A stretch of 64,000 nucleotides of DNA. Source: Micromonospora polyrhachis. Lineage in GTDB: Bacteria > Actinomycetota > Actinomycetes > Mycobacteriales > Micromonosporaceae. Positions 43,025 through 50,405 of the stretch are shown piece by piece. A program made the translations under genes and the position numbers. The notes under the pieces are model-generated. The model had not been told where the DNA came from. It made no database searches and worked only from the letters and a program-made list of their open reading frames with translations. Numbering within the stretch: position 1 is the stretch's first letter; each line of letters opens with the position of its first letter. The DNA lies in the NCBI RefSeq assembly GCF_014203835.1, contig NZ_JACHJW010000001.1, positions 6,336,501 to 6,400,500 on the forward strand, written 5' to 3'.

Positions 43025-44419
43025 ATGTTTGAGAAGGTACTGATCGCCAACCGGGGCGAGATCGCGCTCCGAGTCGCCCGGGCCTGCCGCGAGCTGGGCA
43101 TCCGTACCGTGGCGGTGCACTCCACCGCGGACAGCGACTCGGCCGTGGTCCGCTTCGCCGACGAGGCGGTGCGGATCGGTCCGCCGGCGAGCCGGCGGAG
43201 CTACCAGAATGCCGCGGCCATCATCGAGGCGGCGCGGTTGACCGGGGCACAGGCCGTCCACCCCGGGTACGGTTTCCTCTCCGAGGACGCCGACTTCGCC
43301 GAGATCTGTGCCGACAACGGCCTGGTCTTCATCGGCCCCCGCCCCGAGGTGATGACGGCACTCGGGGACAAGGCCGCCGCCCGGCGGATCATGCGTGCCG
43401 CCGGTCTGCCGCTGCTGCCGGGAAGCATCGAGACCCTGGCGACGGTCGGCGAGGCCCGGGCGGTCGCCGACGAGATCGGCTACCCGGTGATCATCAAGGC
43501 GGCAGCCGGGGGTGGCGGCCGGGGCATGGCCGTGGTCCGGTCCAGGTCGGACTTCGCAGGGGCGTACGCCCGGACCCGCGCGGTCGGTCGGGCGGTCTTC
43601 GGCGACGACCGGGTGTACGTCGAGCGCTACCTCGCCCAGGCCCGGCACGTGGAGGTGCAGGTCCTCTGCGACGGGCACGGCAACGGCGTACACCTGGGGA
43701 CCCGGGACTGTTCGGTGCAACGTCGCCACCAGAAGCTGGTGGAGGAGGGCCCCGCGCCGGGGCTGTCGGCAGCCACCCTGGACGCGATGGCCGACGCGGC
43801 GGTACGCGGCGCGGTGGAGGTCGGCTACAGCGGTGCCGGGACCTTCGAGTTCCTGGTGGACGAGGCCGAGAACTTCCACTTCATGGAGATGAACTGCCGC
43901 ATCCAGGTGGAACACCCGGTGACCGAGATGATCAGCGGAGTCGACCTGGTGCACGAGCAGTTGCACATCGCCAGCGGCGTACCGCTGCGCATTCGCCAGG
44001 ACGAGGTACGGCTGCGCGGGGTCGCCGTGGAGTGCCGGGTCAATGCCGAGGACCCGACGCGGGACTTCGTACCGACGCCCGGCCGGCTGGAGCGGTTCCA
44101 TCCGCCCGGTGGTCCGTTCACCCGGGTCGACACCCACGGCTATCCGGGCTACGTGATCGGTCCACACTACGACTCGCTGCTGGCCAAGGTCGTCGTGTGG
44201 GCGCCGGAGCGAGAACTGGCACTCGACCGGATGGAGCGCGCCCTCGGCGAGTTCGACATCGCCGGACCGGGGGTGTGCACCAGCATCCCCTTTATCCGGC
44301 GGGTCCTCGACGACGCGCGGTTCCGCAAGGGGCAGTACTCGACCGGACTGGTCGATCGGCTGCTGCGTGAACCCGGAACCTCAGCCGACGTTCCGGCGAA
44401 CGACCCACCCGCACGCTAG
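43025..44419 (+). CDS. accC: Biotin carboxylase subunit of the pathway acetyl-CoA carboxylase
   Basis: 464 residues, an ATP-grasp enzyme of standard AccC length. It starts FEKVLIANRGEIALRVARACRELGI. VHPGYGFLSEDADFA, VIIKAAAGGGGRGMAVV (ATP-grasp loop), RHVEVQVLCDGHGN, DCSVQRRHQKLVEEGPAP and the metal/catalytic FMEMNCRIQVEHPVTEMISGVDL follow. Cys replaces the usual Thr after EMN. The C-terminal B domain has VECRVNAEDP and PHYDSLLAKVVVWA. It carboxylates the biotin on the preceding BCCP. It starts 17 nt after the BCCP stop with GAGGAC upstream. Confidence 0.94.
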   Translation: MFEKVLIANRGEIALRVARACRELGIRTVAVHSTADSDSAVVRFADEAVRIGPPASRRSYQNAAAIIEAARLTGAQAVHPGYGFLSEDADFAEICADNGLVFIGPRPEVMTALGDKAAARRIMRAAGLPLLPGSIETLATVGEARAVADEIGYPVIIKAAAGGGGRGMAVVRSRSDFAGAYARTRAVGRAVFGDDRVYVERYLAQARHVEVQVLCDGHGNGVHLGTRDCSVQRRHQKLVEEGPAPGLSAATLDAMADAAVRGAVEVGYSGAGTFEFLVDEAENFHFMEMNCRIQVEHPVTEMISGVDLVHEQLHIASGVPLRIRQDEVRLRGVAVECRVNAEDPTRDFVPTPGRLERFHPPGGPFTRVDTHGYPGYVIGPHYDSLLAKVVVWAPERELALDRMERALGEFDIAGPGVCTSIPFIRRVLDDARFRKGQYSTGLVDRLLREPGTSADVPANDPPAR

Positions 44420-44430
44420 AGGAGGACCGG

Positions 44431-45228
44431 ATGACCATCAACCAGGAGGACCGGCTCACGACGGCCGACGAGATCACGACGATCCTCGTCCGAAACTGTG
44501 GTCTGAACGCCGAGGCGGCGGCGGCCTCGCCGGCCGCGTCGCTGGAGGAGTTGGGCATGGACTCCCTGGCCCTGCTCGAACTCCAGGCCGTGGTCGCGGA
44601 CCGCTACCGGGTGCAGATTCCGGAGGACTCCCGGGAACTGAGCATCGCCGCGCTTGCCGACGTGGTCGACCGGGGAACCGGCCGGACCGCGACCGACCCG
44701 GAGCCGGCGGGCCTGGTCGGGGGAGTCCAGGGCGACCCGCCAGGACATACGGAGAACAGCGTCGAGATCGCCGCGCCGCGGACCCTGGTGTGGGAGTTGA
44801 CCAATGACGTCACCCGCTGGACCTCGCTGTTCACCGAGTACCAGTCGGTGGATCTGCTGGAGCAACGCGGTTACACGGTGCTGTTCCGGCTGACCATGTT
44901 CCCGGACGAGAACGGCATCTCGTGGAGCTGGGTCAGTCAGCGCACCATGGACCCGACCACCCACGAGGTGCACGCGCACCGGGTGGAGACCGGGCCGTTC
45001 GAATACATGCGTATCCACTGGCGCTACGAGGAACTTCCGGGTGGCGGCACCCGGATGATCTGGATCCAGGACTTCGCGATGCGTCCCACCGCCCCGGTCG
45101 ACAACGCGCAGATGACCGAGCGCATCAACACCAACAGCCGTATCCAGCTGGACATCATCCGGGACAAGATCGAGAAGATCGCCCGGGACAGTGTCGTCGA
45201 CACCCCTGCGGGAGCCCACCATGACTGA
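44431..45228 (+). CDS. Acyl carrier protein fused to SRPBCC aromatase/cyclase
   Basis: 265 residues. Residues about 10-83 are an [15 protein letters not shown], then [29 protein letters not shown] with the phosphopantetheine-bearing Ser45. After a short Gly/Pro linker (about 84-107), residues 108-255 form an SRPBCC/START-like cyclase of the TcmN/WhiE-VI kind ([100 protein letters not shown]). In most type II polyketide clusters these are two separate genes. The fusion would tether the chain to its first-ring cyclase. The ATG has GAGGAGG; the end overlaps the cupin start by 8 bp. Confidence 0.92.
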   Translation: MTINQEDRLTTADEITTILVRNCGLNAEAAAASPAASLEELGMDSLALLELQAVVADRYRVQIPEDSRELSIAALADVVDRGTGRTATDPEPAGLVGGVQGDPPGHTENSVEIAAPRTLVWELTNDVTRWTSLFTEYQSVDLLEQRGYTVLFRLTMFPDENGISWSWVSQRTMDPTTHEVHAHRVETGPFEYMRIHWRYEELPGGGTRMIWIQDFAMRPTAPVDNAQMTERINTNSRIQLDIIRDKIEKIARDSVVDTPAGAHHD

Positions 45229-45787
45229 GCGGAACCGGATTCGAGTGGCGGCCAGGGAGATCGCACCGGACCGGCGACGAGGGGGTGAGCTGCGGGTCCT
45301 GCTCGGCCCACGCACCGTTGGCAGCACCTCCGGATTCCTGGGCGTGGCAACCCTCGCCCCGGGCGAACGCATCGCCGAGCACTACCACCCGTACAGCGAG
45401 GAGTTCCTCTACGTGGTACGCGGGGCCATCACCGTCGACCTGGATGGTGAGCCGGTGCCGCTGGCCCAGGGGGAGGCGCTGTTCGTCGCCGTCAACACCC
45501 GGCACCGGCTCCGTAACACCGGTCCCGAGCCGGCCGAGGTGGTCTTCCAGCTCGGTCCGCTCGCTCCCCGGCCCGAGTTGGGCCACGTCGACACCGAGGG
45601 GCCTGCGAGCGCGAGGAGTGAGCCGGTTTTGCGAGCCTCGCAGTCGCGAAGCGATGAGGGATCTGCGAGCGCGAGGAGTGAGCCGGTTTTGCGAGCCTCG
45701 CAGTCGCGAAGCGATGACAGCTCCACTGGTCCGCCGAACGGGTCGGTGGTCGCACCGGGCACGAGCCGACCGGAGTTCGCATCATGA
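45221..45787 (+). CDS. WhiE-ORFII-like cupin with repeat-derived C-terminal tail
   Basis: 188 residues. The cupin barrel (about 20-115) carries motif 1, [23 protein letters not shown], and motif 2, [16 protein letters not shown], with the metal-type His and Glu residues. Cupins of this kind accompany the KS genes in spore-pigment clusters; a role in stabilising or oxidising the nascent chain is suspected, not proven. From about residue 129 the protein is a translated 60-bp repeat ([16 protein letters not shown] twice), unlike any cupin, ending in a Ser/Gly/Pro tail. The start overlaps the ACP-cyclase stop and the stop overlaps the KS start (ATGA). Confidence 0.88.
   Translation: MTERNRIRVAAREIAPDRRRGGELRVLLGPRTVGSTSGFLGVATLAPGERIAEHYHPYSEEFLYVVRGAITVDLDGEPVPLAQGEALFVAVNTRHRLRNTGPEPAEVVFQLGPLAPRPELGHVDTEGPASARSEPVLRASQSRSDEGSASARSEPVLRASQSRSDDSSTGPPNGSVVAPGTSRPEFAS
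45603..45717. repeat. REP-like 60-bp direct repeat inserted in the cupin 3' end
   Basis: Two identical 55-bp stretches (45603-45657 and 45663-45717) with a 60-bp period. Each has internal dyads (GCGAGG with CCTCGC; CTGCGAG with CTCGCAG), as in palindromic REP/MITE-like elements. Period and composition keep the cupin frame open. Confidence 0.9.
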
Positions 45788-47055
45788 CCTCCCGGCGTAC
45801 GGTGGTGACCGGGATCGGCGTGGTGGCCCCCGGCGGGGTGACCCGCAAGCAGTTCTGGACCACCATCACCGAGGGGCAGACCGCCACCCGCCGGATCACC
45901 TTCTTCGACCCGTCCCCGTTTCGCTCCCAGGTCGCCGCCGAGTGCGACTTCGATCCGGTGGCGGCCGGGCTCACCCCCCGCGAGCGGCGGCGGGCCGACC
46001 GGTACGTCCAGTTCGCGCTCGCCGGCTCGACCGAGGCGTTGGCCGACAGTGGACTGGAGCTGACCGAGGCCACCCGCGAGCACACCGGGGTGGTCCTCGG
46101 TACGGCGGTGGGCGGCACCATGGCCCTGGAACAGGAGTACGTGGTGGCCAGCGACTCGGGGGCCGAGTGGCTGGTCGACGCGGACTGCACCGGCCCGTAC
46201 CTCTACCAGGCGTTGGTGCCGAGCAGTCTGGCAGCGGACGTGGCCTGCCGGCACGGGCTGCACGGCCCGGCCCAGGTCGTCTCCACCGGCTGCACCTCTG
46301 GCATCGACGCAATCGGCTACGCGCACCAGTTGATCCAGGACGGTGAGGCGGACGTGATCGTTACGGGTGCCTCGGATTCGCCCATCTCGCCGGTGACCGT
46401 CGCCTCGTTCGACGCGATCAAGGCCACCACCCCGGACAACGACGATCCCGCCCACGCGTCCCGGCCGTTCGACGCCGACCGACACGGCTTCGTTCTCGCC
46501 GAGGGGGCGGCGGTGCTGGTGCTGGAGGAGTTGACCCACGCCCGACGGCGGGGGGCCCGGGTCTACTGCGAACTCGTCGGCTACGCCAACCGGGCCAACG
46601 GGTACCACATGACCGGGCTGCGCCCGGACGGAGCGGAGATGGCGCTGGCGATCGAGGATGCCATGCGGCAGGGGCGGATCAACCCGGCCGACGTGTCGTA
46701 CATCAGCGCGCACGGCTCGGCCACCCGGCAGAACGACCGGCACGAGACCGCCGCGTTCAAGCGGGCGTTGGGGCAGGCCGCCTATGGAATCCCGATCAGC
46801 TCGATCAAGTCGATGATCGGGCACTCGCTGGGGGCGATCGGTGCCATCGAGATGGCCGCCTGCGCGTTGGCCATCGAGTACGGGGTGGTGCCGCCGACGG
46901 CGAACTGGGCGACCCGGGATCCCGAGTGCGATCTCGACTACACGCCGAACGTGGCGCGGGACGTACCGGTGGACGTGGCGCTCTCGGTGGGCAGCGGCTT
47001 CGGTGGCTTCCAGTCCGCGATGATCTTCAAGCGGCTGACCGAGGTGGATCGATGA
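45784..47055 (+). CDS. Type II polyketide ketosynthase alpha (KS-alpha)
   Basis: 423 residues, thiolase-fold condensing enzyme. The catalytic Cys170 is in [16 protein letters not shown], with His310 in [13 protein letters not shown] and His347 in [18 protein letters not shown]. The C-terminus [16 protein letters not shown] is typical of aromatic PKS KS-alpha. It pairs with the chain length factor encoded next, to build the poly-beta-ketone on the ACP from malonyl units. Start and stop are both in 4-bp ATGA overlaps with its neighbours, giving near-equal production of the heterodimer. The cluster context (SchA/CurD, cupin, two cyclases) places it with spore-pigment synthases. Confidence 0.96.
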   Translation: MTSRRTVVTGIGVVAPGGVTRKQFWTTITEGQTATRRITFFDPSPFRSQVAAECDFDPVAAGLTPRERRRADRYVQFALAGSTEALADSGLELTEATREHTGVVLGTAVGGTMALEQEYVVASDSGAEWLVDADCTGPYLYQALVPSSLAADVACRHGLHGPAQVVSTGCTSGIDAIGYAHQLIQDGEADVIVTGASDSPISPVTVASFDAIKATTPDNDDPAHASRPFDADRHGFVLAEGAAVLVLEELTHARRRGARVYCELVGYANRANGYHMTGLRPDGAEMALAIEDAMRQGRINPADVSYISAHGSATRQNDRHETAAFKRALGQAAYGIPISSIKSMIGHSLGAIGAIEMAACALAIEYGVVPPTANWATRDPECDLDYTPNVARDVPVDVALSVGSGFGGFQSAMIFKRLTEVDR

Positions 47056-48317
47056 CCGTTCGGGCGGTGGTCACCGGAATCGGGGTGGTGGCCCCCAGCG
47101 GCATCGGCACGGACGCCCACTGGAAGTGCGTGCTGGCCGGGGAGAACCGGATCGGGCGGATCAGTCTGTTCGACCCGGACCGCTACGACACCACGTTGGC
47201 CGGCGAGGTATCCGAATTCGACGCCAACCGGTACGCGGACAACCGGCGCGCGGTGCAGACCGACCGCTGGACCCACCTGGGGTTCGCCGCCACCAGCCTC
47301 GCCCTGGCCGACGCCGGGCTGCCCGAGACCGCCGAGGACCCGTACGGCTATGCGGTGGCGTTGGCCAGTTCGTCCGGCGGGAACCTGTTCGGGCAGCGGG
47401 AACTCCAGCGGCTGTGGAGCCGACCGTCGCGCACCGTCGGGGCGTACCAGTCGATCGCCTGGTTCTACGCGGCCAGCGTCGGTCAGATCTCCATCCACCA
47501 CCAGTTCAAGGGACCGTGCGGGGTGTTGGTGGCCGAGGCGGCCGGAGGACTGGACAGCCTGGCGCACGCCGTGCGCACCATCCGGCGGGGTACGCCGGTG
47601 GCGCTCGCCGGGGGCACCGAGTGCGCGTTGAGCCCGTACGCCCTGGCCTGCCAGGCACGTAGCGGGATGCTGAGCGTGGCCGCCGACCCGGACCGGGCGT
47701 ACCGGCCGTTCGACGTGGCGGCGGCCGGGTACGTGCCAGGGGAGGGTGGTGCAGTCTTCGTGGTCGAGGATCTCGACCACGCCCTGGCGCGGGGCGCACC
47801 CACCATCTACGGCGAGGTGGTCGGTTGGGGTGCCACCCACGACGCCCGGCACAGCGGTCGGGACGGTGGTGACAGCACGCAGTACGCCCGCGCGATGTGC
47901 CTCGCCTTGGACCGGGCCGGGACGCAGGCGGGAGAGGTGGACGTGGTGTACCCGGACGCGCTGGGCGTGCCGCGCTACGACCGTTCGGAGGCGGCGGCCC
48001 TCCGGCTGGCGTTCGGTGGCCAGCCGCCCCCGGTCACCACCCAGAAGCCGCTGATCGGCCGGGCGCACCAGGGCGGTTCGGCGCTGGACGTGGCGAACGC
48101 GTTGCTGTCGCTGCGGCACGGCGTACTGCCGCCCACCGCCGGGCTGGACGAACCGGCTGCCGGTTGCGAGTTGGACTTCGTCCGGCGTCCGCGGCCGGAG
48201 TCGGCCAACGTCGCCATGGTCAACGCGCGTGGCTTCGACGGCTTCAACAGTTCGCTGGTCTTGCGTCAGGTGGCGGCCCAGGACCGGGACAGGGCACGAG
48301 GGGAGCGGATCGGATGA
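47052..48317 (+). CDS. Type II polyketide chain length factor (KS-beta)
   Basis: 421 residues, paralogous to KS-alpha but lacking the catalytic Cys. The equivalent position lies in GVLVAEAAGGLDSLAHAV, where the family usually has Gln (EQAGG) and here has Ala163. The other catalytic His positions are also altered (VVYPDALGVPRYD; LIGRAHQGGSALDVANAL). CLF proteins set chain length and, through the Gln, are linked to decarboxylative priming. The start overlaps the KS-alpha stop. The C-terminal tail leads into a duplicated segment. Confidence 0.95.
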   Translation: MTVRAVVTGIGVVAPSGIGTDAHWKCVLAGENRIGRISLFDPDRYDTTLAGEVSEFDANRYADNRRAVQTDRWTHLGFAATSLALADAGLPETAEDPYGYAVALASSSGGNLFGQRELQRLWSRPSRTVGAYQSIAWFYAASVGQISIHHQFKGPCGVLVAEAAGGLDSLAHAVRTIRRGTPVALAGGTECALSPYALACQARSGMLSVAADPDRAYRPFDVAAAGYVPGEGGAVFVVEDLDHALARGAPTIYGEVVGWGATHDARHSGRDGGDSTQYARAMCLALDRAGTQAGEVDVVYPDALGVPRYDRSEAAALRLAFGGQPPPVTTQKPLIGRAHQGGSALDVANALLSLRHGVLPPTAGLDEPAAGCELDFVRRPRPESANVAMVNARGFDGFNSSLVLRQVAAQDRDRARGERIG

Positions 48318-48353
48318 GGGGAGCGGATCGCACGAGGGGAGCGGATCGGATGA
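48294..48353 (+). repeat. Duplicated translation-initiation region, 36-bp period
   Basis: A 24-bp block with GAGGGGAGCGGATCGGATGA occurs at 48294-48317 and again at 48330-48353. Each copy carries a Shine-Dalgarno and an ATG in the same frame, so there are two possible starts, 48314 and 48350. Confidence 0.9.
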
Positions 48354-48706
48354 CCGAACGAGACAAGGCGCGGGTGCTGTTCCTGATCCGAGTGCCGCTG
48401 GCGCGTACCGACGAGTTCCTGCGGGCGTACCAGCAGATCCGCTATCTGGTCGCCGAGGGGGTGCCCGGCCATCTGGTGGATCAGGTGTGCCGCTCGGCCG
48501 CCGACCCGGAGCAGTGGTTGATTACCAGCGAGTGGCTGACGTTGGAGCATTTCGAGGCATGGGAGCGCAGCCCGGAGCATCGGGAACTCGTCCGGCCGTT
48601 ACGCGACTGCCTGACCGAGGCCCGGTCGTTGCGGTTCGCCGTTCAGGCCGAGACCAGTCGGCGAGCCAGCTCCGACGGGGTCGAGTTGGCGCATGCCGTC
48701 GAGTAA
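48350..48706 (+). CDS. SchA/CurD (WhiE-ORFI)-like protein
   Basis: 118 residues from the ATG at 48350; 130 if the duplicated upstream ATG at 48314 is used, which overlaps the CLF stop (ATGA). An alpha+beta ferredoxin-like (ABM-type) fold: ARVLFLIRVPLARTDEFLRAYQQIRYLVAEGVPGHLVDQVCRS, PEQWLITSEWLTLEHFEAWERSPEHRELV, then LTEARSLRFAVQAET. The Trp-Leu-Ile-Thr-Ser-Glu-Trp block is the hallmark of the SchA/CurD family found in spore-pigment clusters. It may be a cofactor-free oxygenase or an assembly factor; the biochemical role is not established. Last gene of the cluster. Confidence 0.88.
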   Translation: MTERDKARVLFLIRVPLARTDEFLRAYQQIRYLVAEGVPGHLVDQVCRSAADPEQWLITSEWLTLEHFEAWERSPEHRELVRPLRDCLTEARSLRFAVQAETSRRASSDGVELAHAVE

Positions 48707-48724
48707 CCGCTCTGCCGGGTTCCG

Positions 48725-49534
48725 TCACGCGGCGGCAGGGGCCGTCGAGCCCCGCAGCGCGGCGTCGACCAGGTTCGCGTATCCGGACTGGCCGGCCCGG
48801 TTCGGGTGATACGACTCGTTGATCGGCCAGGATGTCCCGTTGAGCCATTCGACGTCGTCACAAACGGCGTGCCCGGTGAACGGGCCGCGTGCGTCGACGA
48901 AACCGAACCCGTGTGCGGCGGCCCGCGCCTGGATCGTCGTGGCGAGCAGGTCGGCGGCGGCATTGAGTTCGGCCTGTTCGCCGGGGGAGATGCGGGCGAT
49001 CACGTTGCACTCCTCGCCGTTGAACAACCGGGGGTAACCGACGACGACCACCCTGGCGGCGGGAGCGAGGGCTCGGATGCGGGTGTAGAGCTGGTCGAGC
49101 CGACCGGGAAGCACCGTACGGATCTGGTTCTCCGCGTTGTCGATCTGACCCCAGCAGGTGTACGGCCACGGCTTGGCGCATTCGGTGATCACGGATCCCC
49201 AGCCGATGTCGTTGCCACCGACAGAGACGGTGACCTGGTTGGTCGCGGCGGTCAGACTACCGAGTTGTTGATTGAGGACGTTGGCGACCTTCGCGCCGGA
49301 ACAGGCGGCGAAGGTGAGCGTGGCACCGTTCCGGTTGGCGACGAGCACCGGGTAGGCGTGCCGGGAGCGCAGGCAGTCTCCGCTGTCCGGGTAGTACTCC
49401 CGGGTGCCGGTGCCTGAGGAGTAGGAGTCGCCGAGGGCGGTGTAGGTGATCGGGTCGGCCTGCGCGGGCGGGGCGATGCCGAGTACGACCGCGAGGGCGG
49501 CGACCAGGGGAATGGTGAGGCGGCGGAGGGACAT
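48725..49534 (-). CDS. Secreted SGNH/GDSL-family esterase
   Basis: 269 residues. Sec signal (SLRRLTIPLVAALAVVLGI, cleavage after AQA near 26). SGNH blocks: YTALGDSYSSGTGTREYY (catalytic Ser), FAACSGAKV (Gly block), VTVSVGGNDIGWGSV (Asn) and NESYHPNRAGQSGYANLV (His, with no Asp three residues before it; the position is Glu/Ser). Six or so Cys fit the disulfide-bonded actinobacterial lipases and esterases. The ATG has AGGAGG 6 nt upstream. It converges on the polyketide operon with an 18-bp gap and is not obviously part of it. Confidence 0.9.
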   Translation of the reverse strand: MSLRRLTIPLVAALAVVLGIAPPAQADPITYTALGDSYSSGTGTREYYPDSGDCLRSRHAYPVLVANRNGATLTFAACSGAKVANVLNQQLGSLTAATNQVTVSVGGNDIGWGSVITECAKPWPYTCWGQIDNAENQIRTVLPGRLDQLYTRIRALAPAARVVVVGYPRLFNGEECNVIARISPGEQAELNAAADLLATTIQARAAAHGFGFVDARGPFTGHAVCDDVEWLNGTSWPINESYHPNRAGQSGYANLVDAALRGSTAPAAA

Positions 49535-49542
49535 GAGGGCCT

Positions 49543-49570
49543 CCTGACATCGCAGTGGGTAGATGTCAGG
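49543..49570 (-). promoter_or_regulatory. Inverted repeat at the ribosome site of the esterase gene
   Basis: CCTGACAT (49543-49550) and ATGTCAGG (49563-49570), perfect 8-bp arms, 12-nt spacer. On the transcript the downstream arm ends in the CAGG of the Shine-Dalgarno, so it can be an operator or a translation-blocking hairpin. Confidence 0.5.
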
Positions 49571-49688
49571 TTGGCAGGAATATTTCTCTATCGATAGATG
49601 TCGAGGTGAAGAATCTTCAGTCGTTCACCAGGGCGACGTCCCCGGCCGGGATGCCGGCAGCTCGACCGCGAACGCCGGCAGCTCGACC

Positions 49689-49729
49689 AGTGGACGTCGG
49701 CCGCGCGCGTGTCACGGCCGACGTCCACT
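49689..49729 (-). terminator. Strong hairpin after the minus-strand gene at 49745
   Basis: Perfect 15-bp arms, AGTGGACGTCGGCCG (49689-49703) and its complement at 49715-49729, with an 11-nt loop, 16 bp beyond the stop codon. No T-run. It may end transcription from the PknG operon as well. Confidence 0.75.
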
Positions 49730-49744
49730 TGGTTACCCGCCGGG

Positions 49745-50266
49745 TCAGTTCGGCAGCGGGAACCCGTACCGCGTCGCGTGCTCCGGATCGGTCGGATCGA
49801 TCTGCCGGAGTCCCTCGTCGGCGAGCCGCTTGTTGATCTCCTCGAGCTGTTCGCGGACGAGGGACGCCTCCTCCTCGGTGACCTTGCCCCGGTGCGGCTT
49901 GCCGGCGTGCTCCACCGTGGCGTAGTCGACCTTCTCGGCGGCCTTCCGGCTGCCCTTGGGCGGCCGGATCCGCTCGGCGGTGCGCAGCAGCTGCGCCATC
50001 GGCACGTCGGTGGCCAGGGCGTCGAACTCGCTGGCGGTCAACGTCACTCGGCGCGGCTCACCACCGCCGTGCCGGTCGTAGATCTCCACGACCGCGACGT
50101 CCAGCGCCGCGTCGTCGATGCTCTCGATCTCGATAGGCTGGGCTTCCAGCTGCACGGGGCCGGCGACGAGGTCCGGATGCTCCAGGACGACCACCCGGAC
50201 GATCTCGTCGTCCGGCTGGAGGACCTTACCGCTGAAGTCGGAGACGTGAACGGTCTTTCTTCCCAT
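49745..50266 (-). CDS. Conserved actinobacterial protein of unknown function
   Basis: 173 residues, soluble, acidic to mixed charge. The first part is beta-rich (KTVHVSDFSGKVLQPDDEIVRVVVLEHPDL, VQLEAQPIEIESIDDAALDVAVVEIYDRHGG, RRVTLTASEFDAL). A Lys/Arg-rich middle (RIRPPKGSRKAAEK) and a tail (HRGKVTEEEASLVREQLEEINKRLADEG, IDPTDPEHATRYGF) follow. I do not recognise a characterised family. The tail style is shared with small actinobacterial proteins that carry Lsr2-like or DNA-binding segments, but that is a weak impression. The ATG at 50266 has AGGAGAAG. It lies 139 bp downstream of the NACHT gene on the same strand. Confidence 0.75.
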   Translation of the reverse strand: MGRKTVHVSDFSGKVLQPDDEIVRVVVLEHPDLVAGPVQLEAQPIEIESIDDAALDVAVVEIYDRHGGGEPRRVTLTASEFDALATDVPMAQLLRTAERIRPPKGSRKAAEKVDYATVEHAGKPHRGKVTEEEASLVREQLEEINKRLADEGLRQIDPTDPEHATRYGFPLPN

Positions 50267-50405
50267 GCTTGGAACTTCTCCTGTCGAGTGGTGCTGGCAG
50301 GGCCAGGTGACGAAGTTACCCGACAGGTGTGCGAATACCGGGGTAGGGCCACGACCCCCGGCGGGTGGGCGTGTCGCCGTTCGACGGTGGGACGCAGCCC
50401 ACTGG

